45,523 nucleotides of DNA from a virus: positions 1 to 45,523 of IMG/VR virus record IMGVR_UViG_3300031857_000372; one strand, written 5' to 3'. A model generated the notes under the pieces. That model made no database searches and was not told the origin of the DNA. It saw nothing but the letters and a program-made list of their open reading frames with translations. Below are positions 1-7,610 of this stretch, piece by piece. The position numbers and the translations under genes are program-made. Numbering within the stretch: position 1 is the stretch's first letter; every line of letters begins with the position of its first letter.

Positions 1-117
1 GTACACCCAAGCCCCGGCAAGCTGGCCGACATTGCGGCCCTCGTGCTGGCGGCTTCCTTTGAGCAAGGTCGCCCACCAGCAGACCACATCAAGCAGATCG
101 TCAACCTGCTGAAGTGA
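1..117 (+). CDS. C-terminal fragment of an unknown protein (5' end outside window)
   Basis: Frame 1 is open from the first base and closes with TGA at 115-117, giving a 38-residue tail that ends ...IVNLLK. Codon use is like the neighbouring phage genes. It converges on the leftward HD-domain gene, whose stop lies 3 bp further on. Too little is visible to name a family, and an out-of-window start is assumed. Confidence 0.55.
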   Translation, partial: VHPSPGKLADIAALVLAASFEQGRPPADHIKQIVNLLK

Positions 118-120
118 GGC

Positions 121-690
121 TCATGATTCATCCCCGGCGCAGGCCAGAAGGGCACGAGCAACGGCGCGAGCCTGCGTGAGTTCGAGGAACCGCGACAGGA
201 ACATCTCTTCGGCGTACATGGGCGGCCACGGCATGATCCGGTCTTCAATCGGCGTGATGCCTTCCAGCGCCAGCCAATCGCCGTCGTAGCTCACGAGGTC
301 TCGCTTCTCGGTCGCCAACATGCGGAGGTCGGCGGCCTTGATGCACGGGTGGATCGCGTCGCTGACGGGAATCTTGAAGGCCACCCACAGCGCCATCTCG
401 ACCTCGTGCTCGATGCGCTTGTATTCCGGCAGCAGCGCCTTCAGCGGTGCCGAGACATCGCCCAGGTAGGCTTCGGCGGCGTCGTGCATGAGTCCCGCCA
501 GGGCGTACCGAGGCGGCACGATGTTGCTCACATAGACCGAGTGCTGCGCCACGCTGTACGGCTGATCCGTGTGGCCGGTGAAGCGGTTGATGTGGGCCAG
601 CGCGTGCGCGATGTCGTGAATGTCGAATGTGTTGTCGAACGGCTGCGTGAAGTCGAATCGCTTTCCGCTGTTCGTGGTGATCCAAGTCAT
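121..690 (-). CDS. HD-domain phosphohydrolase (YfbR/5'-nucleotidase-like)
   Basis: 189 residues from an ATG at 690 preceded by AAAGGA; an upstream in-frame start at 723 has no better ribosome site. The protein carries an HD-superfamily metal-binding pattern: a conserved His in YSVAQHSVYVS (about residue 50), the HD pair in LMHDAAEAYLGD (about residue 70), and later Asp residues. YfbR-like HD proteins dephosphorylate deoxynucleoside monophosphates, and phages carry relatives that adjust nucleotide pools; that role is inferred here. It is the last gene of the leftward accessory cluster and its start overlaps the stop of the preceding gene. The superfamily is secure, the substrate is not. Confidence 0.8.
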   Translation of the reverse strand: MTWITTNSGKRFDFTQPFDNTFDIHDIAHALAHINRFTGHTDQPYSVAQHSVYVSNIVPPRYALAGLMHDAAEAYLGDVSAPLKALLPEYKRIEHEVEMALWVAFKIPVSDAIHPCIKAADLRMLATEKRDLVSYDGDWLALEGITPIEDRIMPWPPMYAEEMFLSRFLELTQARAVARALLACAGDES

Positions 691-1025
691 ACCAATCCTT
701 TCGCCGCACGCCACCCATACCAAGCGGCGTTGAACATGAGTACGCCGTACTCACCGTTCGGTTGTTTCCAAAACAGGGCTTCCGGCGTCCCATCGCCCGC
801 CTGCGTCATGTCGAGCTTCCCTGCGGCGAATTGGTTCAGGTAGTGCTGAAACATCGCGTCCTCGAACAGCTTGCGTTCGGCGTCCATCTCGGCCTGCTGA
901 CTCAGCAGGATTTCATGGGCTTGCGAGCAGATCACTGGCGGCGGTGCGTCGCACGGCGTCTCGACGTTCAGGCCGCAGAAGGCGCAGCGTTCGAGGTCTT
1001 CGGTGCCGATTTTGTGTGGGGTCAT
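687..1025 (-). CDS. Unknown phage protein with CxxC motif
   Basis: 112 residues from ATG 1025. The N-terminal part has CAFCGLN followed by two further Cys, a possible zinc site. The middle is helical and charged. The C-terminus (GEYGVLMFNAAWYGWRAAKGL) resembles a short aromatic tail seen on several unrelated small phage proteins. It overlaps both neighbours by 4 bp, indicating translational coupling in a leftward operon. No function can be assigned. Confidence 0.65.
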   Translation of the reverse strand: MTPHKIGTEDLERCAFCGLNVETPCDAPPPVICSQAHEILLSQQAEMDAERKLFEDAMFQHYLNQFAAGKLDMTQAGDGTPEALFWKQPNGEYGVLMFNAAWYGWRAAKGLV

Positions 1026-1270
1026 TCCGGCTGCTCCGCGAGGCCGCGCCAGGGCAGGTCTTGGATGTGCGACCAAAGGGTTTGGCGCACGATGCCGAGC
1101 GTTGCGTAACCCATACCCCATCGCGAACCGTCCCAATAGCTGTAGTAATTGCCATTCGGATACTCGCGCTCGTAGATGCCGATACGCGCGGGCTTGACGC
1201 TACCGTCGAACCACGGGGTCACGAGGATGTAGCGTTTCGTCTCACGGTCGAAGACGCGGATCGCTTTCAT
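1022..1270 (-). CDS. Small 'WRGLAEQP' protein, copy A
   Basis: 82 residues from ATG 1270. The sequence runs TPWFDGSVKPARIGIYERE, then an aromatic YYSYWDGSRWG segment, and ends WRGLAEQPE. The same elements occur in the adjacent gene at 1267-1503, so these are tandem paralogues. This kind of short protein is common in phages of Gram-negative bacteria and has no established biochemical role that I know of. Start and stop overlap the neighbours by 4 bp. Confidence 0.65.
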   Translation of the reverse strand: MKAIRVFDRETKRYILVTPWFDGSVKPARIGIYEREYPNGNYYSYWDGSRWGMGYATLGIVRQTLWSHIQDLPWRGLAEQPE

Positions 1271-1503
1271 TTCGGCTGCTCCGCGAGGCCGCGCCAATAC
1301 TTTTTCTGCAAGCCCACCACAGGTGCGCGACGCATCGCTTCCTCGCGAGTCGGCGCGGAGTCGGACCACATAACCCCGCTCCAATATGAGAACTTCTGAA
1401 CGTCGATTTCACCGTTACTAAAGACCAGCTTTGTTTGGTAGAGCCCCGTCCGACCCGGCACAACACTCGGATCAAACCACGGGGTCAACTTGATCGCTTT
1501 CAC
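1267..1503 (-). CDS. Small 'WRGLAEQP' protein, copy B
   Basis: 78 residues from a GTG at 1503. It shares with its downstream neighbour the pattern TPWFD-SV-P-R-G-Y, a central FSYWSGVMW segment and the terminal WRGLAEQPK. The two copies differ in spacing and in most other residues, so the duplication is old. It overlaps the upstream HTH gene by 4 bp. Function unknown. Confidence 0.65.
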   Translation of the reverse strand: MKAIKLTPWFDPSVVPGRTGLYQTKLVFSNGEIDVQKFSYWSGVMWSDSAPTREEAMRRAPVVGLQKKYWRGLAEQPK

Positions 1504-1832
1504 TTCAGACCTTTCTTGCGGTCTTCCCGCAGCTTTGCCATGCGCTCTTGAGGGGTGATCGCGTCACCAGGGCGCTCGACGTTCTGGCCGTTACCGAAGC
1601 GCCACACAGGCACGAACAGCCGACCCCGGGCATCTGGCCCGAAGTCCTCGACGTAGACCGTGCCGGTCTCTTCGGCGAGCTTGCGCCGCCAGCGGCCAGC
1701 GGTCGCACTGGACATCCCGAATGCGACACCCAGTTCGGCGTCGGTGTACCCGCGCTTCTTCAGCGCCTCGGTCATCGCCAGCGTCTCGCTGATCGACACG
1801 CGGCGACGGGTTTGGATGATGCGTTGCTTCAT
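1500..1832 (-). CDS. Helix-turn-helix DNA-binding protein
   Basis: 110 residues from ATG 1832. Residues about 17-55 form a helix-turn-helix: MTEALKKRGYTDAEL then GVAFGMSSATAGRWRRKL, the latter matching a recognition helix. The rest is a basic region rich in Arg and Lys with a hydrophobic core. It may regulate the leftward cluster or the divergent early operon, but nothing in the sequence shows its target. It overlaps both neighbours by 4 bp. Confidence 0.7.
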   Translation of the reverse strand: MKQRIIQTRRRVSISETLAMTEALKKRGYTDAELGVAFGMSSATAGRWRRKLAEETGTVYVEDFGPDARGRLFVPVWRFGNGQNVERPGDAITPQERMAKLREDRKKGLK

Positions 1833-2116
1833 CGTTCGATTCCTAGCTTCTTCTTGATGTCGTCCCACTCCAACCGAGTCATCTTGAAACAGAACTCGGT
1901 GTAGACACCCACGCTGACGCGGTGAACTTCGAGCGTGAATCGCCGAAGGACAACCTGAACGCCGCGCATGTGCCCGCTCGCGATGACCACTTTGTCGGGG
2001 TACTGAAACTCGACGCGCTCGCGCTGACCGATGGCGGCCTCGTAACTAACCGCGATTTGACCGAGGACGACGCTCAGGTTGTTGGCGTCTCGAACCTTGA
2101 GGCAGTAGTCGCTCAT
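1829..2116 (-). CDS. Unknown phage protein
   Basis: 95 residues from ATG 2116. No domain recognised. Alternating hydrophobic stretches (VVIASGHMRGVQVVLRRFTLEVHRVSVGVYTEF) suggest a small beta-rich fold. Four-base overlaps on both sides place it in the leftward accessory operon. Confidence 0.6.
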   Translation of the reverse strand: MSDYCLKVRDANNLSVVLGQIAVSYEAAIGQRERVEFQYPDKVVIASGHMRGVQVVLRRFTLEVHRVSVGVYTEFCFKMTRLEWDDIKKKLGIER

Positions 2117-2406
2117 GCCAACCCCCGCTTCTTGCGCTCGGCGAGCATCGCGTCGGCCATCGCGTAGCTAATGCTCGCGTAGTAGTCCATCATGACGACG
2201 CGATTTGGGTCACGGCCAGCAAGCAGACCGATCAGCGCCTCACCAGCGAACTTGCCGAGCAGCGTTGCGCCGTAGAACTCGTGCGTCCGCGTGACACCTC
2301 CTGGCACCTCACCGCCGCCCAATTGGTCTTCGCACGGGCCGACGAACGTGGTCTTGAACGGTGCGGCAGGCCCGCCCGCGTCGAGCAGTTTTTGACCGAC
2401 GCTCAT
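2113..2406 (-). CDS. Unknown phage protein
   Basis: 97 residues from ATG 2406. The C-terminal half (YYASISYAMADAMLAERKK) matches a sequence style frequent in small phage proteins of unknown role, in which a conserved A-D-AML-ERKK helix ends the protein. The N-terminal part is Gly/Pro-rich. Coupled by overlap to both neighbours. Confidence 0.65.
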   Translation of the reverse strand: MSVGQKLLDAGGPAAPFKTTFVGPCEDQLGGGEVPGGVTRTHEFYGATLLGKFAGEALIGLLAGRDPNRVVMMDYYASISYAMADAMLAERKKRGLA

Positions 2407-2600
2407 GCCTCGCCACCCTCCGCACGCAGTCCCAGGTAACGCTCCAAGCGTTCGATGCGATGGAGGTTGTACGCGACCGTGGCGGCGGCGCTGTCACGGT
2501 GCGTCTCGGCCACCAGCAGTTCGCGGTGCGCCTCGTCCAACTCGGCTTGCGCCAGGACGGCCGCGCTCGGCTTTTGGAAGAGTCGTTTCAGGAAGTTCAT
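2403..2600 (-). CDS. Small coiled-coil protein
   Basis: 65 residues from ATG 2600, chosen because AGGAGA lies 4 bp upstream. After MNFLKRLFQKP the protein is a continuous amphipathic helix with heptad character (LAQAELDEAHRELLVAETHR). Function unknown. A 61-bp gap separates it from the next upstream gene. Confidence 0.65.
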   Translation of the reverse strand: MNFLKRLFQKPSAAVLAQAELDEAHRELLVAETHRDSAAATVAYNLHRIERLERYLGLRAEGGEA

Positions 2601-2661
2601 CGGGTCTCCTTGTGGTGTGTTTGGAAGAGGCCCCGCGCCCGGTGCAGGACGCGGGTGCGGG

Positions 2662-2820
2662 TCAGTCAAATTGCGAGTCGTACAACTCGCGGATGGCAGA
2701 GCACGAGAAGCCGGTCTCACGGCTCACCGCCCACTCGGCTTCGGGGTACTCCCAGCCCTGGCTGATGAGTCGGTTCATGAGTCGCAGCACGCGCTGCTCG
2801 TTGGGGGTCAGGTGGCTCAT
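2662..2820 (-). CDS. Very small HTH-like protein
   Basis: 52 residues from ATG 2820, with GGAGA 8 bp upstream and a promoter about 30 bp further upstream, so this is the first gene of a transcript. LTPNEQRVLRLMNRLISQG and AEWAVSRETGFSCSAIRELY look like two helices of a winged or helix-turn-helix domain with a recognition-helix-like end. Possibly a regulator; too short for a firm call. Confidence 0.6.
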   Translation of the reverse strand: MSHLTPNEQRVLRLMNRLISQGWEYPEAEWAVSRETGFSCSAIRELYDSQFD

Positions 2821-2851
2821 CGCGGTCTCCGGTTGCGTTGCGATGAAGCAA

Positions 2852-2879
2852 ACTATAAAGCAGGTTTGGCAAACGCTAA
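2852..2879 (-). promoter_or_regulatory. Leftward promoter P1
   Basis: On the minus strand a -35 TTAGCG (2874-2879) and -10 TATAGT (2852-2857) are separated by 16 bp. The spacer begins TTTGCCAAA. Directly upstream lies TAGGGTTTGTCCC, a relative of the element found before P3 and P6. It sits just before the 52-residue gene. Confidence 0.65.
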
Positions 2880-3109
2880 CGGGGACAAACCCTAAGTGGG
2901 AACATCGCCTCGATCTGCCCTGCCGTGAGCCCTTCGAGCATCGCTTCGGCCTCGGGGTAGCCGGCGCGGAGCAGTTCGTAATACTTCCGGCGCGGGCTGT
3001 GCTCGCAGGCACCCCCGCCCTTGCGGTGCGGGAACCAATAGCCCATGCAGTCGCAGCGGAGCCGGGTTGCGCGCCACTTGCTCAGGTGGCGGGGGAGCTT
3101 GTTTTTCAC
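2876..3109 (-). CDS. Small Cys/His-containing phage protein
   Basis: 77 residues from a GTG at 3109 that overlaps the upstream stop as GTGA. The pattern CDCMGYWFPHRKGGGAC followed by EHSPRRKYYELLRAGYPEAEA contains three Cys and two His and matches a short family common in phages of proteobacteria, possibly metal-binding. Its 3' end overlaps promoter P1's upstream element. Function unknown. Confidence 0.65.
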   Translation of the reverse strand: MKNKLPRHLSKWRATRLRCDCMGYWFPHRKGGGACEHSPRRKYYELLRAGYPEAEAMLEGLTAGQIEAMFPLRVCPR

Positions 3110-3336
3110 TCTCGACCCAGGTAGTCGAGGTTGAACCACTGACCGCGATCAATCAGTTGCTCGTAGCCCATCGGCGACCCGAAGGTGAACGTGCGCGCCT
3201 CGTTGTCCCAGCCGAACGTGCCGCCCAGGGCACCATCGCCCGCCAGTCGCTTCAACATGCGGTTCGCCTTGGCGACGATCTCTTCGGCGTGCGCGCCGTG
3301 CATCGGGCGCTCCAACTCGATCCAGACTCGGTTCAT
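3106..3336 (-). CDS. Unknown phage protein
   Basis: 76 residues from ATG 3336; an earlier in-frame ATG at 3369 is less likely because a GAGAG ribosome site fits 3336. A basic amphipathic helix (AEEIVAKANRMLKRL) is followed by a Gly/aromatic segment. No family recognised. Confidence 0.55.
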   Translation of the reverse strand: MNRVWIELERPMHGAHAEEIVAKANRMLKRLAGDGALGGTFGWDNEARTFTFGSPMGYEQLIDRGQWFNLDYLGRE

Positions 3337-3370
3337 TTGACTCTCACAGGGTTGTGTGCGGGATTGCACT

Positions 3371-3394
3371 CGGGAGCCCTCCGCAGAAGGCTCC
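3371..3394. repeat. Small inverted repeat
   Basis: GGAGCC and GGCTCC pair across a 10-nt loop between two leftward genes. No U-run follows on either strand, so it is not a typical intrinsic terminator; it could still stabilise an mRNA end. Confidence 0.35.
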
Positions 3395-3399
3395 GGGGT

Positions 3400-3603
3400 T
3401 CACTCGCGCAGCTTTCGCTTGATGTCGCCTGCCAGATGCTTGCTGGCGAACTGGCAGGACGGCGTGAGGCTGCAATGCACCTTCCTCCTGTTCGGCAAGA
3501 CGATCTCGATGTGACCTTTGCCGGTGGTGCCCAGCAGCACGTCGCTGACGGTGAGGTTGTTCTTCTTGAGGGCCACGACCACATGCTCGGGGATTCGCTT
3601 CAC
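3400..3603 (-). CDS. Small basic protein
   Basis: 67 residues from GTG 3603, with GGAGCG 7 bp upstream and promoter P2 further upstream. Basic, with IEIVLPNRRKVHCSL and two Cys; resembles a HicA-like or small nucleic-acid-binding fold in composition (KRIPEHVVVALKKNNLT), but no motif decides this. It is the only gene before a 63-bp gap. Confidence 0.55.
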   Translation of the reverse strand: MKRIPEHVVVALKKNNLTVSDVLLGTTGKGHIEIVLPNRRKVHCSLTPSCQFASKHLAGDIKRKLRE

Positions 3604-3631
3604 AGTTCGCTCCGGGGTTGCTACGAAGCGA

Positions 3632-3659
3632 ACTGTAGCGTTGCTTTGGCAAACGCTAA
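3632..3659 (-). promoter_or_regulatory. Leftward promoter P2
   Basis: Minus-strand -35 TTAGCG (3654-3659), 16-bp spacer starting TTTGCCAAA, and -10 TACAGT (3632-3637). The 15 bp covering the -35 and start of the spacer are identical to P1. GGGTTTTCAC lies upstream. Confidence 0.6.
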
Positions 3660-4010
3660 TCAGTGAAAACCCGAAGAAGCATGACGCTCGCGGGCCTCGC
3701 GCATCTGGCGGGCGCTGTAGATGAGCTTGCGACCCAGGGCGTCAGTGACCTCCATGCGGTAGGTCAGGTGTTCCAGCAGGTACTCGGCGTACCCGACGAC
3801 GAACTCGTGACCCTCGAAGGCGAAGGTCTCTTGGCCGTTCTTGCCGGCCTCGACGGTGGCCTTGTGCAAGGCGACGACGAGCTTGGGAGTGAAGTTGATG
3901 GTTGGATTGGTCACGGCTACTTTCGCGATGGCGATGGTTTGTTTGAAGTGCTGCTGGATGCTGAGTGCATCGCGCAGGATCAGGCTCAGAAGTCCCTTGT
4001 CGTTGTTCAT
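3660..4010 (-). CDS. Unknown phage protein
   Basis: 116 residues from ATG 4010. Helical throughout, moderately basic; the centre holds ALHKATVEAGKNGQETF. No family recognised. It overlaps its upstream neighbour by 4 bp and probably shares promoter P3. Confidence 0.6.
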   Translation of the reverse strand: MNNDKGLLSLILRDALSIQQHFKQTIAIAKVAVTNPTINFTPKLVVALHKATVEAGKNGQETFAFEGHEFVVGYAEYLLEHLTYRMEVTDALGRKLIYSARQMREARERHASSGFH

Positions 4011-4321
4011 GCTTCCCCCGTGTCGGCAGGGCCGTAGGGCTCGCGGCGGTTGACCTCGGGGACGAGTTCGGCGCGGCCCGGGGTCCAGCGGTCGAAGCCG
4101 ACAGGCAGCTTGCCCAGGTTGTCGAAGCGAGCCTGAAGGCGTTCGGCCAACTTCACCGCCTCACCCTCCCCATCGACACCGAACTCGAAGGTGTCGCCGT
4201 GATCGTTGCTCGCCGAAACCACCCAACGCTCGCCGAAGACATGGCCGCGAGGGTTGTCGTAGTCGGCGTTCTCGGGGTTGGTGCCGACGATCACGATGTC
4301 TGAGCGAGCGGTGAAGTTCAT
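4007..4321 (-). CDS. Unknown acidic phage protein
   Basis: 104 residues from ATG 4321, with GGAG 7 bp upstream and promoter P3 close by, so it is first in its transcript. Starts MNFTARSDIVIVGTNPEN and is acidic (pattern DTFEFGVDGEGEAVKLAERL). No known domain. Confidence 0.6.
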   Translation of the reverse strand: MNFTARSDIVIVGTNPENADYDNPRGHVFGERWVVSASNDHGDTFEFGVDGEGEAVKLAERLQARFDNLGKLPVGFDRWTPGRAELVPEVNRREPYGPADTGEA

Positions 4322-4347
4322 TTCGATCTCCGGTTGCGATAGATCGA

Positions 4348-4376
4348 ACTGTAGAGACCTTTTAGCGAACGCACAA
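4348..4376 (-). promoter_or_regulatory. Leftward promoter P3
   Basis: Minus-strand -35 TTGTGC (4371-4376), 17-bp spacer and -10 TACAGT (4348-4353). The element TAGGGTTTGCACC (4380-4392) lies 3 bp upstream of the -35 and is identical to that before the non-coding RNA promoter P6. P3 is back to back with P4. Confidence 0.65.
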
Positions 4377-4414
4377 GTCGGTGCAAACCCTAAGCGAAAT
4401 CTTCTGATGTTGTG

Positions 4415-4443
4415 TTGCATTTGCGAACCAACGTCGCTAAAGT
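4415..4443 (+). promoter_or_regulatory. Rightward early promoter P4
   Basis: -35 TTGCAT (4415-4420), 17-bp spacer, -10 TAAAGT (4438-4443). It precedes the first gene of the replication operon by about 45 bp. CGCTAAA overlaps the -10, the reverse complement of a word repeated at the other promoters. Confidence 0.6.
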
Positions 4444-4487
4444 CCGCAACCTCTTAGACGCTTTCCTCAACCGACTACGGAGCCTTC

Positions 4488-5219
4488 ATGAGCCTCGAAC
4501 AGACCCTCGCGCAAACCAACGAACTGCTGACCAACCTCATCAACATCCTGAACACCGGCATCCAGGCCCAGGGCACGCTCGGCAAGCCCGAAGTCGCCGT
4601 CGCCGAGACCACGAAGCGCGGCCCGGGTCGCCCCAAGAAGGACGCCGCCGCGCCCGCTGAGAAGCCCGCTGGCACGGTCTACTGGCATGTGCCGCGCTAC
4701 AACACCGTCTTCGCCCAGGAGCCGGGTATGTCGGCCCCGACGAGCGACGACGCGGTGCAGATCACCCAGGAGGAATACATCGCAAAAAAAGCGGAGCAGG
4801 TGCGTCTGACGGACGCCGCGATTGCCAACCACTCGAAGCCCGCGACCACCACCTCTGCGACGCCCTCGCCGAGCCCGGCCCCTGCCCCTTCCCAGCCTAC
4901 TGCCGAGGTGGCGGTGGCCGCTGCGCCCGCTCCGAGCACCGCGCAGCCGGCACCCCAGCCCAGCACGGACCAAGCTGCCGCTGCCAACTCTGCCAGCGAT
5001 GACGTGCCCTTCTCGGCGGTCATGGAAGCCGCCAAGGCCGTCAACGGTGTCCCCGGCAAGGGTCGCGAACTGCTGATGGGCGTGCTCAAGTCGCTGCTGC
5101 CCAACGAAGCACAGCCGACCGTGACGAAGCTGCAAGGCAACGTGGCGAACAGTGCGGCCGTGGCCGCTCTGAAGGCCGCTCTGCCTGCCGCCGAAGCCGA
5201 CTTCGATCCGCTGGCCTAA
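4488..5219 (+). CDS. AT-hook, Ala/Pro-rich early protein
   Basis: 243 residues from ATG 4488 with GGAG 7 bp upstream; first gene of the rightward operon. The N-terminal 30 residues form a helix. KRGPGRPKKD at about residue 44 is an AT-hook-like minor-groove binding motif. Residues about 115-170 are a low-complexity Ala/Pro/Ser/Thr linker, followed by a helical C-terminal domain ending ADFDPLA. Its position just ahead of the DUF2800 and DUF2815 genes suggests an accessory role in DNA replication or recombination, which is inference. Confidence 0.7.
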   Translation: MSLEQTLAQTNELLTNLINILNTGIQAQGTLGKPEVAVAETTKRGPGRPKKDAAAPAEKPAGTVYWHVPRYNTVFAQEPGMSAPTSDDAVQITQEEYIAKKAEQVRLTDAAIANHSKPATTTSATPSPSPAPAPSQPTAEVAVAAAPAPSTAQPAPQPSTDQAAAANSASDDVPFSAVMEAAKAVNGVPGKGRELLMGVLKSLLPNEAQPTVTKLQGNVANSAAVAALKAALPAAEADFDPLA

Positions 5220-5222
5220 GCG

Positions 5223-6584
5223 ATGGGATACCACGCGAAGCTGTCGCCATCGTCGGCCTCGCGGTGGACCTCCTGCACGGCCTCACCCGCTGCGCAGGAG
5301 GGCCTGCCGAACGAGAGCCGCGAGGCATCCCGCATGGGCACTTGCGGTCACCAAATGGCCGCTGAGTGCTTGATCGAAGGACACGATCCGCAGACCTACC
5401 TCGGTCGGCAGATGGGCTTCCCATTCAACGGCAACGAGGATTGGGCTGACAAGTTCCCGGTCGGTGTGCAGTTCGAGTTCACCCACACGGTTGACCAAGA
5501 CCTGATCGACGCGGTTAGCACCTACGTGAACTTCGTGAAACAGCAGCGCGATCTGCTGGGCGCGGAGATGTTCGTGGAGCAGTCGGTGCCCATCGGCCAC
5601 ATCACCGGCGAGCAGGACGCAACTGGCTCGTCGGACGTGGTGCTGATTGCTGGCGACACCATCTGCATCATCGACGCGAAGTTCGGCCGTGGCCGCGTGT
5701 ACGCCTACGACATCCTTGAAGCCGAGGAAGTCGATCTGCTGACCGGCGAGGTGATTCCACCGAAGCGCCGGATGAACTTGCAGATGGGTATGTACGCGCT
5801 CGGCAGCTACGAGAAGTTCGGCCTGCTCGCTGACATCAAGCGCGTGCGCGGGATCATCGTCCAGCCGTTCCTCGGTGTTGTGAGCGAGTACGAATGCGAC
5901 CTCGATGAACTGCTGGCCCTGGGTCGGTGGTTGAGCGAGCGCGCTGCGCTGACGTTCAAGGCCCCCGAGTTCGTTCCCAACAACAAGAACTGCTTCTTCT
6001 GTCGCGCACGCTTCAACTGCCACGCCCGCAACGCCGAAGTCCTGAGCACCGCGCTCGACGGATTCGATGATGTGGACTCGCTGGTGGCGGCGAAGGTCAC
6101 GCCGATCTTCATGCCCTCTGTCGGCCAACTTTGGTCGAAGGTGGAAATGATTCGCCAGTGGTGCGACGACATCGACGCCGCCGTCCAGGCCCAGCTTGAG
6201 CGCGGCGAGACGGTCATCGGTATCGACGGTCAGCCGATGAAGCTGGTCGAAGGTCGCAAGCCGGCTAAAGCGTGGAGCGACGAGCAAGAAGCGATGGAGA
6301 TGATGACCAAGTTCCGCCTCAAAGATTTGATGTGGAACAAGAAGCTCATCTCGCCGTCACAAGCTGAAAAGCTCGCACCGAAAAAGAAGAAGCACAAGGA
6401 AGCTGGCTTCGAGGAAAAAACGCCCCTGGGCAAAATCCAGTGGACAAAGCTCTCTGCGCTGGTCACGCAGGGACGCGGCAAACCTGTCGCGGCTCTTTCG
6501 ACCGATCCCCGCTTGCCGTTGGTTGACGCTGCGGCTGGCATGTCCGATGAACCTGAACAACTCCCCAACTCCGATCTTTTCTGA
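5223..6584 (+). CDS. DUF2800-family protein, RecB/Cas4-like nuclease fold
   Basis: 453 residues. Opens with the family-typical GYHAKLSPSSASRWTSCTAS. A PD-(D/E)xK-type core is visible around residues 137-155 (VVLIAGDTICIIDAKFGRG), with Asp and the D-x-K pair. Near residue 258 NKNCFFCRARFNCHARN supplies clustered Cys residues like the iron-sulfur site of Cas4/AddB nucleases. DUF2800 genes usually sit beside DUF2815 in phage replication operons, as here. A recombination exonuclease role is likely but not proved. Confidence 0.82.
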   Translation: MGYHAKLSPSSASRWTSCTASPAAQEGLPNESREASRMGTCGHQMAAECLIEGHDPQTYLGRQMGFPFNGNEDWADKFPVGVQFEFTHTVDQDLIDAVSTYVNFVKQQRDLLGAEMFVEQSVPIGHITGEQDATGSSDVVLIAGDTICIIDAKFGRGRVYAYDILEAEEVDLLTGEVIPPKRRMNLQMGMYALGSYEKFGLLADIKRVRGIIVQPFLGVVSEYECDLDELLALGRWLSERAALTFKAPEFVPNNKNCFFCRARFNCHARNAEVLSTALDGFDDVDSLVAAKVTPIFMPSVGQLWSKVEMIRQWCDDIDAAVQAQLERGETVIGIDGQPMKLVEGRKPAKAWSDEQEAMEMMTKFRLKDLMWNKKLISPSQAEKLAPKKKKHKEAGFEEKTPLGKIQWTKLSALVTQGRGKPVAALSTDPRLPLVDAAAGMSDEPEQLPNSDLF

Positions 6585-6593
6585 AAGCACCAA

Positions 6594-7253
6594 ATGGCCG
6601 AAATCATTCTGAAGAACCTCCGTCTCGCATTCCCTGATCTGCACAAGCGCGGTCGTCCCCCGAAGGACAAGCCGAACGAACCCGGCAAGTACGGCGGCTC
6701 GTTCATCTTCGCGCCCGACTCCGAAGCCAACGCGAAAGCCACGGCAGCACTGGTCGAAGCCGCCAAGGCTGAGTTCGGTGAGCACTGGCAGAACATCGTC
6801 AAGGTGATGGAGAAGTCCAAGAAGTTCTTGCGCAAGGGTGACGAGAACCTGACGGCCAACGGAGAAATCCGCAACGGCTTCGCTGGCAACAACTACGTTG
6901 TGGCTCGCAACAAGGTTCAGCCACTCATCATCGGCCCACGTCGCACCGAGCCTGCCGGCACCAACCGCAAGGACGCCACCGGCAAGCTGGTGGTGGCTGA
7001 CGGCTTCCCGGTGCTGGATGAAGCGAGCGGCAAGCCTTACGGCGGCTGCTACGTCAACCTCAAGATTGACGTGCGCGCCATGAAGGCCAAGGGCGATCTG
7101 CCGAATCAGGTGTACGCGCAACTGCTGACCGTGCAGTTCGTGGCTGACGGCGAATCGTTCGGCGCTTCGACCGGCACTGCCGAAGGCTTCGAGGAAGAGG
7201 GCGAAGAACCCGTGGCGCAAGCCGCTGCCGACGAAGGCGCAGACCTGTTCTAA
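6594..7253 (+). CDS. DUF2815-family ssDNA-binding-like protein
   Basis: 219 residues from ATG 6594, 9 bp after the DUF2800 stop. The opening AEIILKNLRLAFPDL, the region KYGGSFIFAPDSEAN, the central GGCYVNLKIDVRAMK and an acidic Glu/Asp tail ending DLF are typical of DUF2815, thought to be single-stranded DNA-binding proteins related to T7 gp2.5 in style. The acidic tail would recruit partners such as polymerase. Conserved pairing with DUF2800 supports a replication/recombination role. Confidence 0.82.
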   Translation: MAEIILKNLRLAFPDLHKRGRPPKDKPNEPGKYGGSFIFAPDSEANAKATAALVEAAKAEFGEHWQNIVKVMEKSKKFLRKGDENLTANGEIRNGFAGNNYVVARNKVQPLIIGPRRTEPAGTNRKDATGKLVVADGFPVLDEASGKPYGGCYVNLKIDVRAMKAKGDLPNQVYAQLLTVQFVADGESFGASTGTAEGFEEEGEEPVAQAAADEGADLF

Positions 7254-7259
7254 GGGTAA

Positions 7260-7292
7260 GTCCCCGGGTGTTCTTCGCGGAACCTCGGGGAC
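7260..7292 (+). promoter_or_regulatory. Intergenic stem-loop
   Basis: GTCCCCG (7260-7266) pairs with CGGGGAC (7286-7292); inside, GG-TTC pairs with GAA-CC around a TTCGCG loop. No U-run follows, so it may act as an mRNA processing or stability element between the highly expressed DUF2815 gene and the next gene. Confidence 0.4.
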
Positions 7293-7334
7293 ACTCCGAA
7301 CGCTGTTTTCCCAAACCACTTAAAGGTAATCCTC

Positions 7335-7610
7335 GTGACCAAGATTTACGACAACATCCCCGTCCCGACCAACGCTCGCGCCGGTCGTCCGACCATCGCC
7401 GACTTCGGTGCCCTCGGCCACGGCCAGTGCCTCTTCGTTGAGTTGGGCGAAGACGAGCCCGCGAAGAAGGTTGAGAAGGTTCGCGGTGCCATCGCTCGCT
7501 GGCGCAAGGCTGACGCGGCACGCGCCGCGATCAAGTTCACCGTTGCCCTGGCGGACATCCCAGAAGACCCGATGGGTGCCAAGGGCGTCGGCGTGTGGCG
7601 CACGGCCTGA
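7335..7610 (+). CDS. Unknown early protein
   Basis: 91 residues from GTG 7335 (AAAGGT upstream). Begins TKIYDNIPVPTNARAGRPT and has a basic middle helix (VRGAIARWRKADAARAAI) and the end GVGVWRTA. It looks like a small DNA-associated phage protein found near replication genes, but no domain is certain. Confidence 0.65.
   Translation: MTKIYDNIPVPTNARAGRPTIADFGALGHGQCLFVELGEDEPAKKVEKVRGAIARWRKADAARAAIKFTVALADIPEDPMGAKGVGVWRTA

Noticed and set aside
4415-4443. Origin of replication at the divergent P3/P4 region
   Set aside because: No iteron array or AT-rich unwinding element is visible; promoters suffice to explain the motifs.
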